DNA of 64,000 nt, from positions 1,860,001 through 1,924,000 of the forward strand of contig NZ_LT605205.1 in the NCBI RefSeq assembly GCF_900095135.1, read 5' to 3'. The stretch comes from Proteiniphilum saccharofermentans. GTDB taxonomy: Bacteria > Bacteroidota > Bacteroidia > Bacteroidales > Dysgonomonadaceae. Position numbers and translations under genes: made by a program. The notes under the pieces were generated by a model that ran no database searches, was not told the origin of the DNA, and saw nothing but the letters and a program-made list of their open reading frames with translations. Below, piece by piece: positions 44,001 through 51,157 of this stretch (the stretch's first letter is position 1; the number at the start of each line of letters is the position of its first letter).

Positions 44001-45296
44001 TCAGGGTTGATTCGTGGTGTGTTTGAGCGCGTAGACTGCCATAAGGTATTGAATTTCATGTAGCGTTTTGGCTTGCTTGGCTGCTTCTTCGGCATTGATT
44101 TCCTTCATCAGGTCGGAGACGGTTAAGGTACCATTCTCTACCTTCACCTCGGCTGCTTCGCGTATCAATGTCTGGTGGCGGATAATCTCGTCGTCGTCCT
44201 GCATCGTCTTTTTATACCGTTCAATCTCTGCCTGCTGTTGCGGTATCTGGACGGACAAGTTGTGCAGGAACGTTTCTCTTTGTATGTCCACCGACTGCTT
44301 TTGAAGGTCGATTTTCTTTCTATCGTTGCCCAGCGTGTATAAATTCCCAAAGTTCCACGAAAGGCGTATCCCCCCTAAGAAGTAAGGAGAAAAATCATTG
44401 TCGAACATGTTGAGTCCAGGTTTCCCGTAGCCACCCTGCGCGAAGACACCCAGTTTCGGCATACTTCTTGCCTTCAACAGCAATTTTTGTGTTTCAACCG
44501 CTGCCTCCTGTGCGTTAAACATCTTCAATTCGGGACGATTAATCACGGGAGAAATCAACCCGTCATCGGGAGTCGGTTTCACGAAAACCATGCTTCGGTC
44601 GAGTGATTCTCCTGCCAGAACCGACAACATACGAATATACGCTTCAAGCGTTGATTCCAACTGAATACGTTTCTGTCCTGCTTTCAGTTGCTCTACCTTT
44701 ACCGCGCTCAGATCGGCCTCGTTGGCCACCCCGTTCTGTATATAGGCGAGCACGTTGTGGTAGTTGCGTTGCAATTCATTCTCCAGTATAGCCTGTTGCT
44801 GCAGGTTTTCATTCATCAGCAGAATGCCGAAATAGAGGTTATTTACCCGTTCCCGCAAGGCGTAGATTTCCGTCTCCAGTTGCTGCCTCTCTAGTTCCGC
44901 GTGAGCTTGCAGGCTCTTTTTACCGGCAGAAATATTGCCCCCGTCCCAGATGAGTTGGTTCAGCTCGGCGATGACACGGTATTGATCCTGATCGGGTACC
45001 GGTATTTCGAGGGGCGGCATTCCTTCCGGGAAATCCAGATCAATATGGGGCACATTGGATTGCCATGTAGCCTGCGCGCTCAGGATTCCTTGCGGAAGAT
45101 ACGCTTTGTTGGCATTCACGATGCTGTAGTTCATTGTTTTCTCGATGATGCCGTACCGGGCAATGGCAGGGTAATTGGCTTCCGCTTTCTGCTGTATTTC
45201 ATCCAGCGTGACGATCTGCCCCACCGCGACCGTACTAAGCATCCAGATCATCCCTGCGAGTAACAAAAATGTTTTTAGTCTCATACTTACAATCAT
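44001..45296 (-). CDS. TolC-family outer-membrane efflux protein
   Basis: This 431-residue protein has a signal peptide (residues 1-26, ending STVAVG). Two repeated outer-membrane-factor domains contain long helices (ALRERVNNLYFGILLMNENLQQQAILENELQRNYHNVLAYIQNGVANEADLSAVK and a related C-terminal stretch). It forms the outer-membrane exit duct of the efflux system. It is the first structural gene after the TetR gene, with 122 bases between them. Confidence 0.9.
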   Translation of the reverse strand: MIVSMRLKTFLLLAGMIWMLSTVAVGQIVTLDEIQQKAEANYPAIARYGIIEKTMNYSIVNANKAYLPQGILSAQATWQSNVPHIDLDFPEGMPPLEIPVPDQDQYRVIAELNQLIWDGGNISAGKKSLQAHAELERQQLETEIYALRERVNNLYFGILLMNENLQQQAILENELQRNYHNVLAYIQNGVANEADLSAVKVEQLKAGQKRIQLESTLEAYIRMLSVLAGESLDRSMVFVKPTPDDGLISPVINRPELKMFNAQEAAVETQKLLLKARSMPKLGVFAQGGYGKPGLNMFDNDFSPYFLGGIRLSWNFGNLYTLGNDRKKIDLQKQSVDIQRETFLHNLSVQIPQQQAEIERYKKTMQDDDEIIRHQTLIREAAEVKVENGTLTVSDLMKEINAEEAAKQAKTLHEIQYLMAVYALKHTTNQP

Positions 45297-45418
45297 TTAT
45301 TGCAGTGATTTATTTTTATAACTTTATCTTTTCTCCGGTGACGAATCCGTCCAAATTATGTTCGGCGTTGTCAATTATCAATAACTCGAGCTCGATCAAA
45401 CGCTAATCAACTCCGTCT

Positions 45419-46018
45419 TTAGCGAGTTCCCTTCAAAAGTTTTATAAACGTGTGCGTTAAGGATGCAACGTCTTGTTCAATGTCCGATTTAAAGTTTGAC
45501 ATTTTCCATTTGAACATTTGATGCCTGAAAGAGGGGATAATTATTTGTGCGATTTGTTCAGACGCGAGGGAACCCGTGATTATTTGCTGCTCCTGTGCCT
45601 CTTTAATAACCGATTGCACTTGCTTCATCAACGTGCCTATCAACAGCATGATTTTCTCACTCACCCGGACACTTTCATCCATTAACCCTTCAGAGAATAC
45701 CGCGACCACGTAATGAGGATTCTCTTTAAAATAGCATGCTAGTCTGTCAAAGAGGGAGGTGAAATCTTTCTCGAAATCACCGCTTTTAGGGATCTCTCCG
45801 ATGATTCTTTGCACATTCTCATGCAAGTAACGGAGCAGGGTAAGTATAATTTCCTCCTTATTTTTGAAGTGCCGGTAAATGGCCCCTTCGGAGAAATTCA
45901 TTTCATTGGCCAGGTTCTTTATGGTCAAGCCGTTTATACCGGAATTCGTGAGTAGTTTTCCGGCTACTTCAATAATCTCAAGTTGCCTTGGTTTAATATC
46001 CATCTTTATTAGCATCAT
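45419..46018 (-). CDS. TetR-family repressor of the efflux operon
   Basis: This 199-residue protein has an N-terminal helix-turn-helix (EIVEVAGKLLTNSGINGLTIKNLANEMNFSEGAIYRHFKNKEEII). An all-helical ligand domain follows. It lies at the head of the tripartite efflux operon in the same direction, the usual place for an autoregulated repressor that is released by the exported compound. The near-palindrome overlapping its promoter at 46290-46311 is the likely operator. The leader between the predicted transcription start and the ATG is unusually long, about 285 nt. Confidence 0.9.
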   Translation of the reverse strand: MMLIKMDIKPRQLEIIEVAGKLLTNSGINGLTIKNLANEMNFSEGAIYRHFKNKEEIILTLLRYLHENVQRIIGEIPKSGDFEKDFTSLFDRLACYFKENPHYVVAVFSEGLMDESVRVSEKIMLLIGTLMKQVQSVIKEAQEQQIITGSLASEQIAQIIIPSFRHQMFKWKMSNFKSDIEQDVASLTHTFIKLLKGTR

Positions 46019-46289
46019 TCTTTTATTTAGCGTTTAAAAATTTATCTTCAAGAATCCTCTATTACTCATAGTTTTGCAGCACGTATTTATGTAGTGTTTC
46101 AAAACACCGGAGGTAACAAGTAAAGCGAATTAAACAGCCAGTCGTCGGTTAGCGTTAATAACGTTTTCACCATTATCCCGGAATTAGAGAACTTGCTTTT
46201 CTTTCTATCATATCTTTACTCTTTTATTATCCTTCCGAATCCTCATTAGGATGAACGAATGAAAATAGTAATATTCAAATCACACTATA

Positions 46290-46317
46290 TGTAAGTAAAT
46301 ATTCACTTACAAATATA
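46290..46317 (-). promoter_or_regulatory. TetR operator overlapping the efflux-operon promoter
   Basis: A 22-bp near-perfect palindrome has arms TGTAAGT and ACTTACA (46290-46296, 46305-46311) with only one mismatched pair in the centre. It overlaps a minus-strand TATATTTG (46310-46317), so the predicted start of transcription near 46303 falls inside the palindrome. Binding here would block transcription. Confidence 0.65.
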
Positions 46318-46405
46318 CGGTTGAATTTGAAAAATGAGATCAAATTTGATTTATTTAACGTGATTTTTTTTAGTTATTAACACCACAAGGTTATTGCTAA
46401 GCTAC

Positions 46406-46442
46406 AAAAAACCGATGACTCGTTCACGAGCATCGGTTTTTT
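46406..46442 (-). terminator. Strong terminator of the DUF6448 gene
   Basis: ACCGATG-CTCG pairs with CGAG-CATCGGT around a TTCA loop, with one bulged base, and is flanked by runs of six A and T. It lies 26 bases after the DUF6448 stop and can act in both directions. Confidence 0.85.
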
Positions 46443-46468
46443 CGCGTTGTATTCCAAAGGAATGAAAA

Positions 46469-47080
46469 TTAATGATGGTGGTGCCCCCCAGCTTCTAAGA
46501 TATCATGTACCGCTTCCACGGCATGTGTATAGTCCACATAAGCAGCCACGTACTGGCGCCCTTCTTCCACGGAACGATCCTTCACTCGGTATAAGGCAGC
46601 TGCTTTTTCGTATTTTTCCGTTAATTGCCGGTTCACATGCCTATTAAGTGCTGTTAGCAGCCCGCTAAAATCCCCGGTTTCCAGCGCCTTATCGCTCATC
46701 ACAGTGATGTGTGCGGTAGTCCCGGCCGGTTTTAGCCCGGTGAAAGTAGCCCCCTCCATCTCGCGGTGCAGACGGATGAATGTTTCATAGAAGTGCGTCT
46801 TCACGATTTCATATACCTCGGCATCGCCATTTTTCAGGCTGTATGTTTTGTGAAACAGCGGGACTACCACGGCCTCGTCTTCTGCCAGGATCCATTTCTT
46901 AATCAGCTCCACGTTATTTGTCTCCAACGCCTTGGCGGCGTCTATCAAGGCTGGGCCGTCGAATGAATCGCAATGGGCCGATACGGGTTGGATACTCAGG
47001 ACAGAGACCATCGCGATAAGTGATAAAACAAAGAACGACTTTAGTGATTTTGTTGATAACATGTAATTTCTTGTCTTCAT
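46469..47080 (-). CDS. DUF6448 family secreted protein with a His-rich C-terminus
   Basis: From ATG 47080 this is a 203-residue protein with a signal peptide (about residues 1-36, ending QPVSA). The mature protein begins HCDSFDGPALIDAAKALE and ends GGHHHH, a natural His cluster. The family has no known activity; His ligands suggest metal binding. It is divergent from a Crp/Fnr gene, and a dyad is placed at about -43 from its predicted transcription start. An in-frame ATG 48 bases upstream gives an improbable leader. Confidence 0.8.
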   Translation of the reverse strand: MKTRNYMLSTKSLKSFFVLSLIAMVSVLSIQPVSAHCDSFDGPALIDAAKALETNNVELIKKWILAEDEAVVVPLFHKTYSLKNGDAEVYEIVKTHFYETFIRLHREMEGATFTGLKPAGTTAHITVMSDKALETGDFSGLLTALNRHVNRQLTEKYEKAAALYRVKDRSVEEGRQYVAAYVDYTHAVEAVHDILEAGGHHHH

Positions 47081-47125
47081 ACTTTTTATTTTTAATTGTT
47101 CGTGATTTTCCTTTAATTTGTATTG

Positions 47126-47172
47126 CAAAGCTATCTACCGGCCGCTGCTTATTATGTCACCCAAGCGACATA
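47126..47172 (-). promoter_or_regulatory. Promoter of DUF6448 gene with a Crp/Fnr-type dyad
   Basis: A minus-strand TAGCTTTG (47126-47133) is the -7 element. The dyad TATGTC-N8-GACATA (47153-47172) is centred about 43 bases upstream of the predicted start of transcription, where a class II Crp/Fnr activator would bind. No TTG is found at the expected place, which fits activator dependence. Confidence 0.5.
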
Positions 47173-47249
47173 GCGCTTTTTTTTTGGATAATTTAACGTG
47201 TTGGCGATTGCCGGGTTGAAATCAATAAAGAGTAAAAACATCCTCCCCT

Positions 47250-48038
47250 ATGGAAGAGCAAATTCAGACAGCAAAGTATCCTGCCCAGAGTCATTCTCAC
47301 GACCACCTCTATCATCTTTTGGAGAGACTTAATTTTCCCATGGATAACGTGGATGTAGAGCACCATCATTCCCACCGGCACGATCAGGAGTTATCGTACT
47401 GCCCCCTTTTCCGCGGGATGACCCAGCGAGAGCACGACGAGTTCCTGGATAGGAACGTGCGGGAGATACTCACCTACAAGAAAGGGGAGACGGTTGTTCG
47501 CCAGGGAGATCCCATCCAGTTCGTGATGCTATTGGTACAAGGCAGCGTACGGACGGAGATGATCACCATGGAAGGGAACGTGTTGGATATCGATATCATG
47601 GAGGCGGTCATCCCGTTAACCCCCTCGTTTATCTACGGAGTAAAAAACAACTATCCGGTAGATGTGATCGCGGTGGAGGCCGCCATCTTCCTGAAGATCT
47701 CGAAGGAAGCATGGCTGGATGAGATGGCCAACAATAAACAGCTGTTGACCAACTTTCTCACGATGAATGCCGACTTTACCCTTTTCCTTACCAACAAATT
47801 GCAGATGATCTCGTTAAAAAGCCTGAGGAAGAAACTGGCTACCTACTTTCTGGAGATGACCACCGCGGAGGACGGTACGCTCACGCTGAAACGTTCGCGT
47901 ACCGAGTTGGCGGAGTATTTCGGGGTACAGCGCCAGTCGCTTGCCCGATCCCTGAAAGAGATGGAGGAGGACGGGATTATTCAATTGGAAGGGCGTATGG
48001 TTAAGATCCTTGACCGGAACCAGCTTATCAGGGAGTGA
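47250..48038 (+). CDS. Crp/Fnr-family regulator with a His-rich N-terminus
   Basis: This 262-residue protein has a cyclic-nucleotide-binding-like domain at about 60-160 (LTYKKGETVVRQGDPIQFVMLLVQGSVRTEMI). A winged helix follows (RSRTELAEYFGVQRQSLARSLKEMEEDGIIQLEG). The first 46 residues contain nine histidines (SHSHDHLYH and EHHHSHRHD), which is not part of the family and suggests metal sensing. Fnr-type Cys clusters are absent. It is divergent from the His-rich DUF6448 gene and upstream of a His-rich cupin gene. Confidence 0.88.
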   Translation: MEEQIQTAKYPAQSHSHDHLYHLLERLNFPMDNVDVEHHHSHRHDQELSYCPLFRGMTQREHDEFLDRNVREILTYKKGETVVRQGDPIQFVMLLVQGSVRTEMITMEGNVLDIDIMEAVIPLTPSFIYGVKNNYPVDVIAVEAAIFLKISKEAWLDEMANNKQLLTNFLTMNADFTLFLTNKLQMISLKSLRKKLATYFLEMTTAEDGTLTLKRSRTELAEYFGVQRQSLARSLKEMEEDGIIQLEGRMVKILDRNQLIRE

Positions 48039-48082
48039 TTAGGTGATTTCCAGGAAAGAGCTCCTCGTAACGTTTTTCTTCG

Positions 48083-48090
48083 TATATTTG
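48083..48090 (+). promoter_or_regulatory. -7 element of the cupin gene
   Basis: TATATTTG, 39 bases before the ATG at 48130. No clear TTG lies upstream, so the gene may need an activator or be partly read through from the Crp/Fnr gene. Confidence 0.45.
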
Positions 48091-48129
48091 CAAAAACAGC
48101 TGAATATCAACCATTAAAAATTAAACTCA

Positions 48130-48669
48130 ATGAAAAAAGAAATTTTACTTACCGCTTTTATTCCGCTTTTATTCTTGGCCGATTGCACGGGAACAACAGA
48201 TCAAGGGCAGGCAGCGGAAACAACCCCTGAAACAACGGCTCAGGTAGAATTCAAAGATTTCGGGCCGGAGCCATTCGTGTTTGATATCGAGGAGTACACT
48301 ACCCGGAATGAAACATACCGTACGGCTATCTGGACGGGAAAATATATGCAGATGACCGTGATGAGCATCCCCGCGGGAGGAGATATTGGATTGGAAATGC
48401 ATCCCGATATCGATCAATTCCTGCGTGTGGAAGCCGGCACGGGAATCATGATGATGGGAGACACGGAGGATAACCTCGACTTTGAAGCCCGGGTGGAGCA
48501 TGATTTTGCCATATTCATCCCTGCCGGAAAATGGCATAACCTGGTGAACGACTCAGATGAGCCATTAAAGGTTTACTCGATTTATGCCCCGGGAGAGCAC
48601 CCTCACGGTACCGTTCACCAGACACAAGCCGAAGGCATTGCGGCACACGAAGCCGCTCACGGGCATTAA
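48130..48669 (+). CDS. Exported cupin-domain protein
   Basis: This 179-residue protein has a signal sequence ending LLFLADC; the Cys suggests a lipoprotein although Asp before it is atypical. The cupin fold is at about 50-155 (GGDIGLEMHPDIDQFLRVEAGTGIMMMG and DFAIFIPAGKWHNLVND) and has His ligands for a metal. The C-terminus is His-rich (HPHGTVHQ...AAHEAAHGH). It follows the Crp/Fnr gene in the same direction after 91 bases. Its product is probably a periplasmic metal-binding protein. Confidence 0.8.
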   Translation: MKKEILLTAFIPLLFLADCTGTTDQGQAAETTPETTAQVEFKDFGPEPFVFDIEEYTTRNETYRTAIWTGKYMQMTVMSIPAGGDIGLEMHPDIDQFLRVEAGTGIMMMGDTEDNLDFEARVEHDFAIFIPAGKWHNLVNDSDEPLKVYSIYAPGEHPHGTVHQTQAEGIAAHEAAHGH

Positions 48670-48897
48670 ATAATAATTCGTTTACAATTTCGTCTCCTAT
48701 AAAGAGCAATGTTTTTTTGAACAACTTCACCCATTTGTCCTTTGTTTTTGGGTGATGGTGATCTAACCATTTCTCAAAGGAACCGTATTCCTTTTGTAGT
48801 GCAAGAATTGTTTTTGCATTCTCTATGGCAGCGTTTATTTTCAGCTTGTTTCGGATAATACTTGCATCTGCCAAAAGCCTTTGCCTGTCTGTTTCAG
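48668..48897 (-). pseudogene. tag: Remnant of DNA-3-methyladenine glycosylase I
   Basis: Residues encoded here (TDRQRLLADASIIRNKLKINAAIENAKTILALQKEYGSFEKWL and following KDKWVKLFKK) match the middle of Tag, the enzyme that excises 3-methyladenine from DNA. Both the N-terminal zinc/catalytic part and the C-terminal part are missing. The fragment is bordered by the cupin stop codon on one side and by the antitoxin stop on the other, so it is a leftover of a deletion or exchange. Any longer reading frame around it continues into the cupin gene in antisense and is not credible. Confidence 0.7.
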
Positions 48898-49175
48898 TAT
48901 ATCCTGCAATCTTTTTCAATCTTTTCAATATTCCGCTTATCAGCGAAAAACAAATCACCCGACGGGCTGACATCGAAAGGATTTATTCTATATTCTGCGG
49001 GAATACTCATAAATTCATTGATCCAATCCTCACTGACAAACTTTGTGTCAGGGTCATCCGTGACAATCAGATTCACATATTTTCTTCCTCTCTTGACGGC
49101 AATCCGTTCTTTTTCTGCCAGTTCGAAATATGTTTTTGTTTCCCTGACTATTTCTCTTGTAGTTATTATCTTCAT
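48894..49175 (-). CDS. Phd/YefM-type antitoxin without an intact toxin partner
   Basis: This 93-residue protein starts MKIITTREIVRETKTYFELAEKERIAVKRGRKYVNLIV, the beta-alpha pattern of Phd/YefM antitoxins, which bind DNA through the N-terminus and the toxin through the C-terminus. The expected RelE/YoeB-type toxin gene would follow immediately, but the tag remnant lies there instead. It is therefore probably an orphan. A direct regulatory role on other genes cannot be excluded. Confidence 0.7.
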   Translation of the reverse strand: MKIITTREIVRETKTYFELAEKERIAVKRGRKYVNLIVTDDPDTKFVSEDWINEFMSIPAEYRINPFDVSPSGDLFFADKRNIEKIEKDCRIY

Positions 49176-49411
49176 CTTTTTAATTTTGTATGTCTGTACA
49201 AATGTATGTACATTTTGATATAGCCAGTTATTCTCAATTCCATTCCGGTGTGGAATTTAGGTCTGCAAAAATTATGTGTCTTTATGATTAAAGTTGTTTA
49301 AATCTTATCTGTCGTTTTCTTTGGCGCCCCACAACAGCTCGAAAATTAAAAAGGTGAGAATAAAATTATAGTAAGAACTAAGGATTTCATGTAAAATGAT
49401 TCACAAAATAT

Positions 49412-49442
49412 TTGCAGGTTATAATTTTATAACCTATCTTTG
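49412..49442 (+). promoter_or_regulatory. Promoter with operator palindrome in its spacer (DUF4160/DUF2442 pair)
   Basis: TTG (49412-49414) and TATCTTTG (49435-49442) are 20 bases apart. The spacer contains GGTTATAATTTTATAACC (49417-49434), an 8-bp inverted repeat with a two-base centre. Occupation of this site would block RNA polymerase, so it is the likely autoregulatory operator. Confidence 0.65.
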
Positions 49443-49463
49443 TGGTGTGAAAATATAATAGTT

Positions 49464-49700
49464 ATGCCAACGCTTTTAATATTATTCGGATTAAGATTCT
49501 ATTTCTACACACGTGATCATGAGCCTATTCATATTCACGTAAAGAGTAGTGATGGTGAGGCAAAATTTGAAATTGAAGAGGATCTCCGGTTAGTATACAA
49601 TAACGGACTGAAACCAAAAGATGTGAAACTTGCCGAAAGTATTCTCGAAGAGAACAAGGAGAATTTTATTAAGGAATGGAAAAGGGTTTTCGGGGAATAA
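49464..49700 (+). CDS. DUF4160-family protein (probable toxin-antitoxin component)
   Basis: From ATG 49464 this is a 78-residue protein. It contains the family core GLRFYFYTRDHEPIHIHVKSSDGEAKFEIEED and a C-terminal helix (AESILEENKENFIKEWKRVFGE). DUF4160 genes are almost always next to DUF2442 genes, and the pair is regarded as a type II toxin-antitoxin candidate. The DUF2442 gene follows after 33 bases. An upstream ATG at 49440 lies within the promoter and can be excluded. Confidence 0.85.
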   Translation: MPTLLILFGLRFYFYTRDHEPIHIHVKSSDGEAKFEIEEDLRLVYNNGLKPKDVKLAESILEENKENFIKEWKRVFGE

Positions 49701-49733
49701 TCCCTAGAAATCCGGATTAAAACAAGTATTGCT

Positions 49734-50135
49734 ATGAAAGTTAAAAAATTATGGTTTGACGGTGAAAAAATTTTCATCCTTACTGATGACGGAAGAGAAC
49801 TGTGGCAATCGCTGTTATGGTACCCGCGGTTGCTGAATGCAAGCCCGGAACAACGGCAGAATTACGAAATAGACAACTCCGGCATACGTTGGGAAGATGT
49901 GGACGAAGATATGTCGTTGGACAGCTTTCTCTACGATGATCCGGAACCTGTAGGAGTTGCAAGGATTTTCCGCAAACATCCCGAACTGAATGTGTCGGCG
50001 ATTGCCCGGCGCTTGGGGATGAAACAAAGCCTTTTAGCTGCTTATATAAGCGGAAATAAAAAGCCTTCAAAAGAACGGGAGAAGGAAATTATAAATGTCG
50101 TGAAGCAGGTAGGTCAGGAACTGATTGAGGCCTGA
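49734..50135 (+). CDS. DUF2442 protein with a C-terminal helix-turn-helix
   Basis: This 133-residue protein has a DUF2442 domain at residues 1-75 (VKKLWFDGEKIFILTDDGRELWQSLLWYPRLLNASPEQRQNYEI...GIRWEDVDEDMSLDSFLYDDP). An XRE-like helix-turn-helix follows at about 85-130 (LNVSAIARRLGMKQSLLAAYISGNKKPSKEREKEI). The DNA-binding domain makes it the antitoxin/repressor of the pair, and the palindrome in the promoter is its probable site. Confidence 0.85.
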   Translation: MKVKKLWFDGEKIFILTDDGRELWQSLLWYPRLLNASPEQRQNYEIDNSGIRWEDVDEDMSLDSFLYDDPEPVGVARIFRKHPELNVSAIARRLGMKQSLLAAYISGNKKPSKEREKEIINVVKQVGQELIEA

Positions 50136-50421
50136 CCCAGCGAAAGGAACGTTTCGTTTGCAGTAAATATATACTGATGTAGTTTTCGCCCAAAATGGAA
50201 AAAATCTAAATGTACTTATCACGGACATTATAATCCCCAAAATAATGGGTAAATGCGGGATTATCCCGTATATGTTTTATAACATGTTTTGAATTGATAG
50301 TGATACGGGAGAATATAGCCCAAAAATGGACATTATGAATAGATGTTGCGCAAATGTCAGGCAAATGAAGAAAAATAAAAAGCCAATTAATTTATAATCA
50401 ATTAACTGTCTTTTGTGTTAG
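50136..50421. other. Intergenic region without a recognised gene
   Basis: This 286-base gap holds a weak hairpin right after the DUF2442 stop (GCGAAAGGAACGTTTCGTTTG region). It also has two loosely similar stretches containing GCCCAAAA-TGGA (about 50187 and 50321), and GGACATTAT occurs twice. No promoter or reading frame of note was seen. Confidence 0.5.
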
Positions 50422-50493
50422 TACACCCGGCGGGAATCGAACCCACATCGTCGGAACCGGAATCCGATATTCTATCCATTGAACTACGGGTGC
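50422..50493 (-). tRNA. tRNA-Arg (anticodon CCG)
   Basis: The minus strand folds as a full cloverleaf: acceptor GCACCCG with CGGGTGT, anticodon stem TCGGA/TCCGA around the loop TTCCGGT (anticodon CCG, codon CGG), and a T arm with TTCGATT. The discriminator is A and CCA is not encoded. It lies 12 bases downstream of the DUF3256 gene in the same direction. Confidence 0.93.
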
Positions 50494-50505
50494 AGGATTG
50501 CCTTA

Positions 50506-51129
50506 TTATTGCCTGAATACAGCGTTTTCCCATTTAAATGTAACGGTGTCACTTTTCAGAAAAGGCTTTATCTCTGCGATCTGGCCGTCTGTCAAAAGTG
50601 CTTTGTAGTTGAATGTCAGCATTAAATCACTACCGCTTTCATTGAACTCTGCCGAGATCGGGTAAATGTGGTGCAAAGATACTGCATATTTATAATTTTT
50701 CATCTCTTTTTTGGAAGAATCGAAGAAAATTTCTTTGGTGAGTTCCGGTAGGAAACTATTGTTCTCTATTTTTTTCCATTCCGTTGTATAGAAAGAGATA
50801 TGACTATCACATGCTTCTGCACAAACGGTCTTGATTATACATACAATCGAAGAATCCTTCGCAACCGGTAGCATTTTTAATTGGGTGGTACCTGCATCTG
50901 ATGTTTTTATCTTCAGATAATCGCTGCTTTGCTCCAGTTTTTTTATTTCACCCAGTGCGTAAGGAACGGTTGTTTTGCCTGAATCGACCAACAGCATGGT
51001 CTTATTGCCTTCCGATACTCCCGGAAGGAGTTCCGACGGCATTGATTTGAACAGGTCTCCTATATTTTGTCCCTCTGCCACTAAAGAAACAGAAAGGAAA
51101 AATATCCATATAAAATTTCGCATGATCAT
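50506..51129 (-). CDS. DUF3256 family secreted protein
   Basis: This 207-residue protein has a signal peptide (residues 1-20, ending LVAEG). The mature start NIGDLFKSMPSELLPGVSEGNKTMLLVDSGKTTV is characteristic of the Bacteroidales DUF3256 family of unknown function. It is rich in beta strands. It lies 28 bases after the fucosidase gene in the same direction, perhaps by coincidence. The tRNA-Arg gene follows directly. Confidence 0.8.
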   Translation of the reverse strand: MIMRNFIWIFFLSVSLVAEGQNIGDLFKSMPSELLPGVSEGNKTMLLVDSGKTTVPYALGEIKKLEQSSDYLKIKTSDAGTTQLKMLPVAKDSSIVCIIKTVCAEACDSHISFYTTEWKKIENNSFLPELTKEIFFDSSKKEMKNYKYAVSLHHIYPISAEFNESGSDLMLTFNYKALLTDGQIAEIKPFLKSDTVTFKWENAVFRQ

Positions 51130-51157
51130 TATTATTATAAATATTTTAATTTGATTT

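Noticed and set aside
48515-48667. Extension of the tag-remnant reading frame into the cupin gene
   Set aside because: It is antisense to a well-supported cupin coding region and encodes no Tag sequence.
50136-50493. tRNA-Arg as an attachment site for an integrated island at 48.5-50.1 kb
   Set aside because: No second copy of the tRNA 3' end and no integrase gene were seen, so the patch is better explained by local gene exchange.
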